A stretch of DNA of 64,000 nt, taken from the NCBI GenBank assembly GCA_028023455.1, contig JAQFVV010000021.1:1776001-1840000 (forward strand), in the 5' to 3' direction. Position 1 is the first letter of the stretch. Every line of letters starts with the position of its first letter. This document shows, piece by piece, positions 46,810 through 58,374 of this stretch. The notes beneath the pieces were generated by a model that was not told the DNA's origin, did no database searches, and was given only the letters and a program-made list of their open reading frames with translations. The translations under genes and the position numbers were made by a program. This DNA is from Epiperipatus broadwayi. Taxonomy: Eukaryota > Onychophora > Udeonychophora > Euonychophora > Peripatidae.

Positions 46810-47985
46810 CCTTTCACGAAAATAAACAAGAGTTCTGCTCGACTTGTTAGGCACTAATTAATGTCAAACGTAAAAGTAGCAAAATGATTCTCATTTTGGA
46901 AAGTTTGCTGTAATAGACGCTATTTACTGATTGGAAAAAAAAAAAAAGTTATAAAATTTATCTTTCGTTGAAATTATTCTCAAAGAAATTTAAAAAGTCA
47001 AATCTGGAGTGTAATTAATAAAAATGTAAAAACGGCATCGGAATTATTTTATACGCCAAACCTTCACGGCAGTGCAGAAAGTGCGAACAAAGCAATGCGC
47101 AAGAAAGGCAAAGGTCTCCAGTGGTCAAAGTTTCATTACCCTTGTTACCTTTACAAGTTTAAAGTATGACCATAAAATAAATTGATTAGAAAATGGTAAG
47201 ACATTTTAATACCCAAGTGGCAGGTTGAACTCAACAAGTGGCATTCATATAAGCAAATGTGATTTTTTTTTTTTTTTTTTTTACAGAAAATTATTACAAA
47301 AACTTTCGGATTCCGATTTCGCTATTCAAGTGACATTTACGAATAAAAGCATACATTAGCACAAGTCGAAGAGGTCTCACTTAATTTTGAACTCTATTTA
47401 CGAATTTGTATCATTCTTTATAACTTATTTAACTGTATAATATTTCTTTAATGTAATTTTCACTACACTTTGAATAATCTCTAGTCTAATGAATGAGTAA
47501 TAAAAATGATTAATATACTTCCATTATTTAACAGTGTGGTTTGCTCTGAAAATCTTAATTTATACATTTTAATTCTATGATTTTTTGCTGGATTCATAGA
47601 TCCCTGTTTTCCCATTCCACCGCTATTATATTTTTATGAAGAATTGTACAGGTGTTAATACCTTTCTTTAAAAAAAAATTAAAAAATTACCAATATAAAA
47701 TGTTGGTAAAGTCGATTTTTTAAGACGGGGCATTTAATTACATTAATGCTATGGCATAACTTGGGATTTTGATCTGGATTTGAAAAAGCTTTCATATCAT
47801 TAGAAGACTAGAATTTTTTATTTTCTGGTAGATAGATGTATTATAACTGACCATCCATCTATTTAATATCTAGCTATTTTTAACTGGATGTCAAAAGTCA
47901 TAAGTTGATGTGGGTTAATCAGATGAATGTTAAAACTCTTAATGGAAAAAAATGCAAAATGTTTATAATATAATGGTAAAGCATT
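46810..47985. other. Non-coding stretch
   Basis: No feature supported. A short GC-richer patch at 47030-47130 has no convincing frame. T run at 47263-47282. Confidence 0.4.
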
Positions 47986-48595
47986 CATTGCATGAGTTCA
48001 TGATGGGTTCTCCTGTCTTGGAGTCAGGAATTTCCCACTATGATCAGGGAAACCTTGTTCTCCAACCTAAGTTTTTGTTCATATTCTTCTCTATCGTGCT
48101 CCATCCCATTTTCACAACATTATCTTTGTCCATACTATGGCCTGTATATCTAAATCCCTTTATCTTTCTCCAAACCCATAATAAAAACCAATTTATTCTT
48201 CCACAACTTCATTATTTGTACCCTTTCTGCTTGTAAGCATTTACATTCAATTAACAGATGCCTAATATTTTCTAGGCCTTCCTTACATAACTTGCAGATC
48301 AAATCACCCATATTTTTCTATTTATATGTATATTCCTTTGTTGCTAATGATCTGGTTCCAGCCTTAAACAGTAAACTACTTTCCTTGCTGTTATCATAAA
48401 TTAACTCGCACCCAATATTCCATTTACTTCTATATATATTTAAACTCTTTTTACTCTCCATACTAGTTCTCCATCTCTCCACCTTCCTATTTTTTATTAA
48501 TGCATCTTTTCTTCTATCCCATTCCTTGTCACTATAACACTCAACAATTCTCCTAATACAATCATACCACTTTGTGTACAAGTATACCGATTATT
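47960..48595 (-). pseudogene. LINE C-terminal fragment (family G)
   Basis: The minus-strand frame at 48318-48581 (87 codons) is basic and includes RRKDALIKNRKVERW and then FKAGTRSLATKEY. Past a stop it continues as MGDLICKLCKEGLENIRHLL with a CX2C...HX4C box, and then AERVQIMKLWKNK. That zinc-box plus basic layout is typical of the C-terminus of several non-LTR retrotransposons. Related fragments are at 17.56 and 20.78 kb. No RT domain is retained. Confidence 0.65.
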
Positions 48596-48599
48596 TTTA

Positions 48600-51095
48600 C
48601 CATCATGCCCATCCTCTTGGGTTAAAAAAGCAGACTCAATAGTTAAAATTGTAAAAAAAAAATGACAAAAGTCTGTTAAAACTTAATTCATGGATTTTCA
48701 TTAGAGATAGAAATTTGTGTGACTGCCAAAAATATCAACTGGTCAAGATTTGAAAACGTTCTACTTTATTTTGTTGATTTAAATTTGATGAACTTTTGAG
48801 CAGCAATACAGCTTGCAATATTAAAACAACTATATATAATGGAATCTTCTGCATTGAGCATATCCAGAATGAGCTAATATTACAAGAAAAATCAATTAAA
48901 TGGCTTTACTGCTCATTTTGTTAAGAAATTTCAAGCACTGAAAATTTCCAGAACTGGTATGATCCGAGAACTCATGATTGAGATAGTGTGTGCGTGTGTA
49001 TATGATGTTTTCGTAGTCATCCCACTTTGAATCAATAATCAGATACTTTTGTTTTCGCTTTGTACTGCTTAAATTACTGATGTATTTCACTTTTCCAGTT
49101 ACTTGCACCATCAGCCACAAAACTACAGCAGATATTGTTTTATGTAAATGACTCTACTATGTATGTGAAATAATTTTTGCCATTAGCTAACAACAGAGAA
49201 TTAGAGAAACACAAATAATATAGCCTCATGAAAGAAATAACTTCCAAATGAGAAAGCAAAAAATTTTAATACGGAATAGCTAAATCAATGATCTGTACTT
49301 TTTTATGATTTTTGTTAAGATAAATTTGTCTATGCTTTTAAAAGTTCGATTTTGACTTCCACTTAAATCAAACGTCAAAATTTACATGTAAATACAGAGT
49401 TACCTTTTAAATATACATAGCAATTTGTTATATATTTATTTTGATGCTTTTTGTTTTTGTATTATACTTTATTATTTAAATGGCTATGTTGGATTGGCAA
49501 CTTTGCACTAGACTAAGCCCCGTAAGAAATTACTTCAAAATATGACTGTATTGGATAGGCGACTTTGCTCTAGGCTAAGGTCCCATAAGGAATTACTTAA
49601 AAATATGTATATTTCAATGTCTGCTAAAATAAATGGATTTGATAATAAATGAGCTTTTGAGAACAATTATATTTAGTGCAGGAAATCTTACAATAATTAT
49701 TTATTTTCATAAAACATATATTATGAGCTTAATGTCTAAAAGTGAGTAATAATATCTCTCTCTTTATCTCTACTAGTGGCAATGATGCTGCTTATTATAA
49801 TTACATTATTTTGTTTTTATAATAAGTGCATCAATACTCATTAGTAATCTTAAATTAATTTGGGAATTTTAGCCAGATACCCATTTACTAATCAATAAGA
49901 AATGGGTAAATGACTTATGGGTAAATGACTTACTGTGAATTGAATATGTTAAAAAAAATAAACCTGATAATTGAAATTTTTTTAGAGTTTTACTACTCCT
50001 TTCCAAATTATAATATGATGCACACAGATATGCTAATTACAAGACCATGATGTCATTTCATTTATTATAAGATTAATTAATATTTATATCAGAATTTACA
50101 TATTTTTAATTTTTTTAATTCTTGTTTTTATTCTTAATATAAAATACCATTACCAAGTAATATAATTAAATTGAGACTAAATTAGCAAAAATTTAATTTT
50201 TTATGTATAATGCCTTCAATTTGACTGATATTTTCATCAAAATAAAATTATTTTTTAAATCAAATTCTTTCTTAAAATTAATTTCAAACATAATTAAAAA
50301 GCAAATAAATTATAAAAGTCTTAAATTTATTTAATGATGAAAAACAAAGATTACTTTTTATTGTTAACTAAAAGATAATGTTACTTTTTTTTCTCACAAC
50401 ATAAATATAAATCTGATTAAAAACATCATATAATTATAAAAATAAATGTTTTATACTTGTTAATTAAAAATATATTTCAGTCTATCAAAAACAAACTGAA
50501 AACAAAATTATCTTTACAATCACTTCTTCTTGACAAATAAAATTTGAACAAGTGCCACCATTTTATGCAAATTGAATTCTGCAATTTAAACATTGAAATG
50601 TAGACCTTTATATTTTTCTGAACTTTTGACATCTAATAATAAAAATTGAAATATGTAATTTTTATTGATCATTTGAAAATATTTATTCCAAGATTGTAAT
50701 GCAATTAAATATTTACATATAGTTGTTCAAATGTCATTCAAAAAATTGTGATTTGTGAATTTAAACAGATGAGTTGCTTTGAGATTACATGATTTTTGCT
50801 CAAAATAAGTTAAATATTACATAAAAATTTCATAAATCATCATTTTATACATACTTTTTGAAACATTCAAATTGTGTTAAATAATATCAATAGTTTTGAT
50901 TGTTCAACAATCTTTTTAAATGAGCAAAAGATATTTGTTTTTAATAAAATGTTAATTTATTGTATATTTTATATAAATTTAGTTCTATTACATATTTATC
51001 ATCAAAAATGAAAACAAATAAAGCATAATGATGTTTTTTTTTCATATAAATTATAATAATTAACAAAAATATAAATAAAAGCAATATATATATAT
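48600..51095. other. AT-rich non-coding stretch with a small tandem repeat
   Basis: At 49486-49608 a ~62-bp segment (ggattggcaactttgca...taagaaattactt) occurs twice in tandem. 49870-49935 resembles the SINE-like patch at 11.85 kb. The remainder, especially 50000-51090, is extremely AT-rich with no gene. Confidence 0.45.
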
Positions 51096-51310
51096 ATATA
51101 AATTATTAATCAATGTCTGTATTCCAATTATAATAAAATATATATAATTATTCAAAACAATACAATAATTAATACAGTAACAATATTTTAAACAAATATA
51201 TACCAATTTAATAGAAGTACTTTCAACTATCTAAGTAGTCGTTGTCAACTAGACTCAAATTGTATTAGAAAAAACCGTTACAAATGTAAACAAAAGTAAT
51301 ACGTCATACA

Positions 51311-53873
51311 TCAATTTTCCCACAATTCATTAATTTTTATATTGGCTGCCTGTCTATTTATCAACTGTTGCTTTTCACTTTTTATTAACATAGCTTCTTT
51401 AATTTTGCGTTTATTATTATTTCTTTCAATACACAGAATTTTAACTTTATTAAAATCAAAATCAAAACCATAATTACATGTTACATTATGATCAAAAAAT
51501 ACTGATGGTGATACATCATCATTTCTAACATTCTCTTGTCTTGATTTTTGCACTCGTTTATATAATAACAAATGCTCCCTTGATCTTTTCTCCAATGTAC
51601 ATCGAGATTCCCCAATATATGCCTTTCCACAAACACATAGCCATTTATATATTGCACAACTTTGATTTAAAATACTACACCTATTTTTTGAATTATTTAT
51701 TAATCTATTTAAATTAGGAGTAGTATAAAATGCAACTCGACATATATTTTTATATATCTGTTTTATAAATTTAACCTGTTCATTACAAATAAATGGTATT
51801 GATATCCAAGTATATTTTATTTTATCAATATCTATAGCATCTAAAATATTTCTATTATTATTAAACTTAGTAACAATATTATAAATTAATTTATGATCAT
51901 ATCCAACATTTAACAAATCCATAATAAATACATTTATGTTACTTATTTTATCAGAACTATATTTACATAATTTATTATTCCTAAATAAAAATGATTTTAA
52001 ACCGGATAATTTATGTGCTATTGGCACATTTGAATACCAAGGAATATATCCTCTTTTTTCAATATCTTTTATTACCATACAATAATCTAATTTATTTTTA
52101 TTACGTGTAACTTTAATATCTAAATACTGAATTGACTTTTTTCTTCAAAAGATTTACTCCATTTTAAACCTTCTAAACTATTTAATTCATTGAATAATAC
52201 ATTTATAATATCTAAACTTCCACAAACGAAAACATCATCAACATACCTGTAATAAATTTTAATACCTTGGCAATATATATTAGTATTAAGAATTATATCT
52301 TCATATCTTGATACCACAAAACTACATATTTGTGAAACTACAGGAAGTCCCATAGGCCATCCGTAATCCATTTTATAATAATTTTCATTAAATATAGCAT
52401 ATATATTTTTATCAATAAAATATAATACATCATTTACAAATTTTACTTTTTTAACATCAACTTTTTTTAACATTAAAGCATCTAATATAATTTTTATAGA
52501 TTTTAATCTATCTATTGTGCTCTTCCGATCTCACATATATCAAATGTACAAATACTATCATTATTATTAATATTAATATTTTGAATTTTCTTTACAAAAT
52601 CAAACGATGAATTAATAGTATATTTTCCAAATCCAAGAACATCTTTTAATAATGTTTCTATAAATCTACAAGTTTCATAGTAAAATGATCCTCCAAAGTC
52701 AATCATTAATCTTAAAGGTTTATCTTGTTTATGTAGTTTAATATTCGAAAAAATTCTAGGACAAATTGCAGCAGATGGATAAAGACGATAATACGTATGA
52801 GCATCTATATATTTATTCTTTTTAGCTTTTTTTAAAATATCATCAATAAACTTTACACGTAAATTTTCAATGTTTATTTTTCCAACTTGTTTAAATTTAA
52901 GCTTTTCCATTTGAATTAAAACTTTATCGTAGTAATCAAGTTTTGACATAAGACATAACCTTAACCCCTTATCTTCTTTTAAACAAACAAGATCGTTATC
53001 ATGAATAAAGTTTTTAAATCTAAATATATGCGAATTCCAATTGCAATTAGTTCTATTTTTAAATTTCTTAACATTCACTTTTTGTATTAATTCCTTTGAT
53101 ATTTCAGGAGAACATTTAATTACACTAAAAGAATGTTCAACAGCAGCTTTTAACTCTAAATTACAATCCACCCACATACCACCAACGTATTTAGAACCAT
53201 AATTCAAAATATATTCTTGTTGAAAATCAATATCCATGTTAGATAAATTGACATAGTTACTATTTTTTCTCCTATTTACATTTTTATTATATAGAAACGT
53301 AATTTTACGATTAAATTTTTTATAAATTTTTATATAGTAGTTATTCAAATAATATTGACATCGACTTTTATAATTAAACCATTCATCAACATCATGAAGA
53401 TTAATAAAATAATTTAAACACTTTAAATATTTACGCTGATTAAACAAAAAACATTTGCATTGACAAATTATATTCCGTAAAATAATCATTTTAATATCTT
53501 GTATTTTAGTATCTTGCAAATTACATTCCTTATTTATTTTAACGTTGCAACAGTTTGGGAAAATATGACTCATTTTACAATTATATAAAAATTGCAATCT
53601 ACCTTTTAGACGTATTATTCTCATTGACACTCGCTTCCATTCTTGTAAAATCCAAATTTGATTATCCATATTAAAAATTTTAATATTCCAAATTAAACGT
53701 AAATCAATAAAAAACCGTATTATATTCCAAAGTAAAAGTAACTCAATACATAACCGTATTATATGTAAATTATTAATCAATGTCTGTATTCCAATTATAA
53801 TAAAATATATATAATTATTCAAAACAATACAATAATTAATACAGTAACAATATTTTAAACAAATATATACCAA
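51311..53873 (-). pseudogene. PLE RT/GIY-YIG polyprotein, broken by adapter and homopolymer indel
   Basis: The sequence is almost identical to the intact 853-codon protein at 55331-57892 (amino-acid differences noticed: Phe for Leu near residue 54 and Cys for Ser near residue 236). Lesion 1: at 52516-52531 the + strand reads TGTGCTCTTCCGATCT, an exact Illumina TruSeq adapter end. It replaces 8 native bases with 10 and terminates the first piece right after motif A (...CTFDICE). Lesion 2: an A run near 52135-52141 has six A (minus strand) instead of seven, shifting the frame after the YVDD box region. Remaining pieces: 453, 117 and 255 codons. Both lesions look like assembly or sequencing errors rather than mutations. 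Confidence 0.9.
52516..52531 (-). other. Illumina adapter remnant in the assembly
   Basis: On the minus strand this is AGATCGGAAGAGCACA, the first 16 bases of the TruSeq adapter. The equivalent point of the right arm (about 56670-56690) has unrelated native sequence (gatgtacggttcaatag) joined to identical flanks. The flanking bases of the adapter coincide with the native sequence at both sides, so the foreign block is ~10 bases at 52518-52527. Confidence 0.95.
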
Positions 53874-54391
53874 TTTAATAGAAGTACTTTCAACTATCTA
53901 TGTAGTCGTTGTCAACTAGACTCAAATTGTATTAGAAAAAACCGTTACAAATGTAAACAAAAGTAATACGACATACATCAATTTTCCCACAATTCATTAA
54001 TTTTTATATTGGCTGCCTGTCTATTTATCAACTGTTGCTTTTCACTTTTTATTAACATAGCTTCTTTAATTTTGCGTTTATTATTATTTCTTTCAATACA
54101 CAGAATTTTAACTTTATTAAAATCAAAATCAAAACCATAATTACATGTTACATTATGATCAAAAAATACTGATGGTGATACATTATCATTTCTAACATTC
54201 TCTTGTCTTGATTTTTGCACTCGTTTATATAATAACAAATGCTCCCTTGATCTTTTCTCCAATGTACATCGAGATTCCCCAATATATGCCTTTCCACAAA
54301 CACATAGCCATTTATATATTGCACAACTTTGATTTAAAATACTACACCTATTTTTTTAATTATTTATTAATCTATTTAAATTAGGAGTAGT

Positions 54392-55404
54392 AGAAAAAAA
54401 GTCAATTCAGTATTTAGATATTAAAGTTACACGTAATAAAAATAAATTAGATTATTGTATGGTAATAAAAGATATTGAAAAAAGAGGATATATTCCTTGG
54501 TATTCAAATGTGCCAATAGCACATAAATTATCCGGTTTAAAATCATTTTTATTTAGGAATAATAAATTATGTAAATATAGTTCTGATAAAATAAGTAACA
54601 TAAATGTATTTATTATGGATTTGTTAAATGTTGGATATGATCATAAATTAATTTATAATATTGTTACTAAGTTTAATAATAATAGAAATATTTTAGATGC
54701 TATAGATATTGATAAAATAAAATATACTTGGATATCAATACCATTTATTTGTAATGAACAGGTTAAATTTATAAAACAGATATATAAAAATATATGTCGA
54801 GTTGCATTTTATACTACTCCTAATTTAAATAGATTAATAAATAATTCAAAAAATAGGTGTAGTATTTTAAATCAAAGTTGTGCAATATATAAATGGCTAT
54901 GTGTTTGTGGAAAGGCATATATTGGGGAATCTCGATGTACATTGGAGAAAAGATCAAGGGAGCATTTGTTATTATATAAACGAGTGCAAAAATCAAGACA
55001 AGAGAATGTTAGAAATGATGATGTATCACCATCAGTATTTTTTGATCATAATGTAACATGTAATTATGGTTTTGATTTTGATTTTAATAAAGTTAAAATT
55101 CTGTGTATTGAAAGAAATAATAATAAACGCAAAATTAAAGAAGCTATGTTAATAAAAAGTGAAAAGCAACAGTTGATAAATAGACAGGCAGCCAATATAA
55201 AAATTAATGAATTGTGGGAAAATTGATGTATGACGTATTACTTTTGTTTACATTTGTAACGGTTTTTTCTAATACAATTTGAGTCTAGTTGACAACGACT
55301 ACATAGATAGTTGAAAGTACTTCTATTAAATTGGTATATATTTGTTTAAAATATTGTTACTGTATTAATTATTGTATTGTTTTGAATAATTATATATATT
55401 TTAT
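54392..55404 (+). repeat. 5' pseudo-LTR of the PLE
   Basis: Direct repeat of 57058-58070. It contains the last ~275 codons of the PLE frame (RT C-terminal end and GIY-YIG endonuclease), the stop and ~180 bp of untranslated sequence, after which the internal region begins. Confidence 0.92.
54459..55226 (+). CDS. GIY-YIG endonuclease ORF inside the 5' pseudo-LTR
   Basis: A 255-codon frame identical in sequence to the C-terminal 255 residues of the full PLE protein. It begins at the Met of MVIKDIEKRGYIP and ends ...NELWEN. It contains AIYKWLCVCGKAYIGESR, with the GIY and YIG elements and a C-x-C pair, a downstream R...EH zone and the RKIKEAML helix. In the standard PLE view this is simply the terminal repeat and is not made separately. 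It could nonetheless be translated alone if transcripts start upstream, giving free endonuclease. Confidence 0.6.
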   Translation: MVIKDIEKRGYIPWYSNVPIAHKLSGLKSFLFRNNKLCKYSSDKISNINVFIMDLLNVGYDHKLIYNIVTKFNNNRNILDAIDIDKIKYTWISIPFICNEQVKFIKQIYKNICRVAFYTTPNLNRLINNSKNRCSILNQSCAIYKWLCVCGKAYIGESRCTLEKRSREHLLLYKRVQKSRQENVRNDDVSPSVFFDHNVTCNYGFDFDFNKVKILCIERNNNKRKIKEAMLIKSEKQQLINRQAANIKINELWEN

Positions 55405-57892
55405 TATAATTGGAATACAGACATTGATTAATAATTTACATATAATACGGTTATGTATTGAGTTACTTTTACTTTGGAATATAATACGGTTATTTATTGA
55501 TTTACGTTTAATTTGGAATATTAAAATTTTTAATATGGATAATCAAATTTGGATTTTACAAGAATGGAAGCGAGTGTCAATGAGAATAATACGTCTAAAA
55601 GGTAGATTGCAATTTTTATATAATTGTAAAATGAGTCATATTTTCCCAAACTGTTGCAACGTTAAAATAAATAAGGAATGTAATTTGCAAGATACTAAAA
55701 TACAAGATATTAAAATGATTATTTTACGGAATATAATTTGTCAATGCAAATGTTTTTTGTTTAATCAGCGTAAATATTTAAAGTGTTTAAATTATTTTAT
55801 TAATCTTCATGATGTTGATGAATGGTTTAATTATAAAAGTCGATGTCAATATTATTTGAATAACTACTATATAAAAATTTATAAAAAATTTAATCGTAAA
55901 ATTACGTTTCTATATAATAAAAATGTAAATAGGAGAAAAAATAGTAACTATGTCAATTTATCTAACATGGATATTGATTTTCAACAAGAATATATTTTGA
56001 ATTATGGTTCTAAATACGTTGGTGGTATGTGGGTGGATAGTAATTTAGAGTTAAAAGCTGCTGTTGAACATTCTTTTAGTGTAATTAAATGTTCTCCTGA
56101 AATATCAAAGGAATTAATACAAAAAGTGAATGTTAAGAAATTTAAAAATAGAACTAATTGCAATTGGAATTCGCATATATTTAGATTTAAAAACTTTATT
56201 CATGATAACGATCTTGTTTGTTTAAAAGAAGATAAGGGGTTAAGGTTATGTCTTATGTCAAAACTTGATTACTACGATAAAGTTTTAATTCAAATGGAAA
56301 AGCTTAAATTTAAACAAGTTGGAAAAATAAACATTGAAAATTTACGTGTAAAGTTTATTGATGATATTTTAAAAAAAGCTAAAAAGAATAAATATATAGA
56401 TGCTCATACGTATTATCGTCTTTATCCATCTGCTGCAATTTGTCCTAGAATTTTTTCGAATATTAAACTACATAAACAAGATAAACCTTTAAGATTAATG
56501 ATTGACTTTGGTGGATCATTTTACTATGAAACTTGTAGATTTATAGAAACATTATTAAAAGATGTTCTTGGATTTGGAAAATATACTATTAATTCATCGT
56601 TTGATTTTGTAAAGAAAATTCAAAATATTAATATTAATAATAATGATAGTATTTGTACATTTGATATATGTGAGATGTACGGTTCAATAGATAGATTAAA
56701 ATCTATAAAAATTATATTAGATGCTTTAATGTTAAAAAAAGTTGATGTTAAAAAAGTAAAATTTGTAAATGATGTATTATATTTTATTGATAAAAATATA
56801 TATGCTATATTTAATGAAAATTATTATAAAATGGATTACGGATGGCCTATGGGACTTCCTGTAGTTTCACAAATATGTAGTTTTGTGGTATCAAGATATG
56901 AAGATATAATTCTTAATACTAATATATATTGCCAAGGTATTAAAATTTATTACAGGTATGTTGATGATGTTTTCGTTTGTGGAAGTTTAGATATTATAAA
57001 TGTATTATTCAATGAATTAAATAGTTTAGAAGGTTTAAAATGGAGTAAATCTTTTGAAGAAAAAAAGTCAATTCAGTATTTAGATATTAAAGTTACACGT
57101 AATAAAAATAAATTAGATTATTGTATGGTAATAAAAGATATTGAAAAAAGAGGATATATTCCTTGGTATTCAAATGTGCCAATAGCACATAAATTATCCG
57201 GTTTAAAATCATTTTTATTTAGGAATAATAAATTATGTAAATATAGTTCTGATAAAATAAGTAACATAAATGTATTTATTATGGATTTGTTAAATGTTGG
57301 ATATGATCATAAATTAATTTATAATATTGTTACTAAGTTTAATAATAATAGAAATATTTTAGATGCTATAGATATTGATAAAATAAAATATACTTGGATA
57401 TCAATACCATTTATTTGTAATGAACAGGTTAAATTTATAAAACAGATATATAAAAATATATGTCGAGTTGCATTTTATACTACTCCTAATTTAAATAGAT
57501 TAATAAATAATTCAAAAAATAGGTGTAGTATTTTAAATCAAAGTTGTGCAATATATAAATGGCTATGTGTTTGTGGAAAGGCATATATTGGGGAATCTCG
57601 ATGTACATTGGAGAAAAGATCAAGGGAGCATTTGTTATTATATAAACGAGTGCAAAAATCAAGACAAGAGAATGTTAGAAATGATGATGTATCACCATCA
57701 GTATTTTTTGATCATAATGTAACATGTAATTATGGTTTTGATTTTGATTTTAATAAAGTTAAAATTCTGTGTATTGAAAGAAATAATAATAAACGCAAAA
57801 TTAAAGAAGCTATGTTAATAAAAAGTGAAAAGCAACAGTTGATAAATAGACAGGCAGCCAATATAAAAATTAATGAATTGTGGGAAAATTGA
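55331..57892 (+). CDS. Penelope-like reverse transcriptase with GIY-YIG endonuclease
   Basis: An intact 853-codon frame. PLE proteins copy RNA and cut the target with a GIY-YIG nuclease, and are related to telomerase RT. Seen here: LRLMIDFGG (about residue 393); motif A TFDICEMYGS with Asp445; motif B WPMGLPVVSQ from residue 505; motif C YVDD at 543-546; SIQYLDIKVT just after the thumb boundary; linker GYIPWYSNVPIAHKLSGLKS; and GIY-YIG at 740-757 with Cys746 and Cys748 (CxC) and Arg757. The C-terminal RKIKEAMLI lies near 827. The first 68 codons are hydrophobic and overlap the pseudo-LTR end, so the likelier start is ATG at 55535 (MDNQIWILQEW), giving 785 residues. All catalytic residues expected are present, so the copy may be active. 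Confidence 0.93.
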   Translation: MVYICLKYCYCINYCIVLNNYIYFIIIGIQTLINNLHIIRLCIELLLLWNIIRLFIDLRLIWNIKIFNMDNQIWILQEWKRVSMRIIRLKGRLQFLYNCKMSHIFPNCCNVKINKECNLQDTKIQDIKMIILRNIICQCKCFLFNQRKYLKCLNYFINLHDVDEWFNYKSRCQYYLNNYYIKIYKKFNRKITFLYNKNVNRRKNSNYVNLSNMDIDFQQEYILNYGSKYVGGMWVDSNLELKAAVEHSFSVIKCSPEISKELIQKVNVKKFKNRTNCNWNSHIFRFKNFIHDNDLVCLKEDKGLRLCLMSKLDYYDKVLIQMEKLKFKQVGKINIENLRVKFIDDILKKAKKNKYIDAHTYYRLYPSAAICPRIFSNIKLHKQDKPLRLMIDFGGSFYYETCRFIETLLKDVLGFGKYTINSSFDFVKKIQNININNNDSICTFDICEMYGSIDRLKSIKIILDALMLKKVDVKKVKFVNDVLYFIDKNIYAIFNENYYKMDYGWPMGLPVVSQICSFVVSRYEDIILNTNIYCQGIKIYYRYVDDVFVCGSLDIINVLFNELNSLEGLKWSKSFEEKKSIQYLDIKVTRNKNKLDYCMVIKDIEKRGYIPWYSNVPIAHKLSGLKSFLFRNNKLCKYSSDKISNINVFIMDLLNVGYDHKLIYNIVTKFNNNRNILDAIDIDKIKYTWISIPFICNEQVKFIKQIYKNICRVAFYTTPNLNRLINNSKNRCSILNQSCAIYKWLCVCGKAYIGESRCTLEKRSREHLLLYKRVQKSRQENVRNDDVSPSVFFDHNVTCNYGFDFDFNKVKILCIERNNNKRKIKEAMLIKSEKQQLINRQAANIKINELWEN

Positions 57893-58070
57893 TGTATGAC
57901 GTATTACTTTTGTTTACATTTGTAACGGTTTTTTCTAATACAATTTGAGTCTAGTTGACAATGACTACTTAGATAGTTGAAAGTACTTCTATTAAATTGG
58001 TATATATTTGTTTAAAATATTGTTACTGTATTAATTATTGTCTTGTTTTGAATAATTATATATATATATT
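57058..58070 (+). repeat. 3' pseudo-LTR of the PLE
   Basis: Second copy of the 54392-55404 repeat, ending in a TA run after gaataattatatatata. Sequence beyond 58071 is unrelated. Confidence 0.92.
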
Positions 58071-58374
58071 GTAATCCAAAGCTCATTTTGCAATCCGATA
58101 GAAAGAAAAGATGATGGATAGAGATGAGTGTATTATATGTGGAGTGTGATTGAGATTCGTCACACCTTTACATAAAGAAAATTAAAATGAACACTTGTTT
58201 ATTTTTATATAAAACAAATAATAATAACTATTCCAGAGTTTAATAATACAGTAAATATAAGAACAAAAATTTCTCAGGTCACTGTTATAGATATATGACA
58301 ATAATCTTACTTTATTCTTAAATACATATATTCTGTAGTGATATCTATTGTGTAAATAACTACAATGATACAAA

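Larger units (their letters stand above)
51098..54391 (-). mobile_element. Penelope-like element, left (minus) copy of a head-to-head pair
   Basis: Nearly identical in inverse orientation to 54392-58070. From 54391 downward it contains a 5'-truncated terminal repeat (starting inside the GIY-YIG region, tactactcctaatttaaat), the internal region, and a second terminal repeat down to about 51190. A further ~90 bp of internal 5' sequence then runs to about 51098. That read-through is what a tandem, terminal-repeat-sharing arrangement would leave. The coding frame is broken at two sites (see the pseudogene entry). Confidence 0.88.
54392..58070 (+). mobile_element. Complete Penelope-like element with pseudo-LTRs
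   Basis: The ~3.68-kb element starts with a ~1013-bp direct repeat (54392-55404) that recurs at its end (57058-58070). The two differ at only a few positions, mostly in the untranslated part (for example aacgactacatag against aatgactacttag). This partial tandem arrangement, in which the terminal repeat contains the 3' part of the coding region, is the pseudo-LTR structure described for PLEs. The internal frame is intact. I see no hammerhead core in its untranslated region, unlike other PLE relics in the window. Confidence 0.92.

Noticed and set aside
55219-55535. Hammerhead in the untranslated part of the intact PLE
   Set aside because: I searched for CTGANGA followed by GAAA in this interval and its repeat and found no acceptable arrangement.
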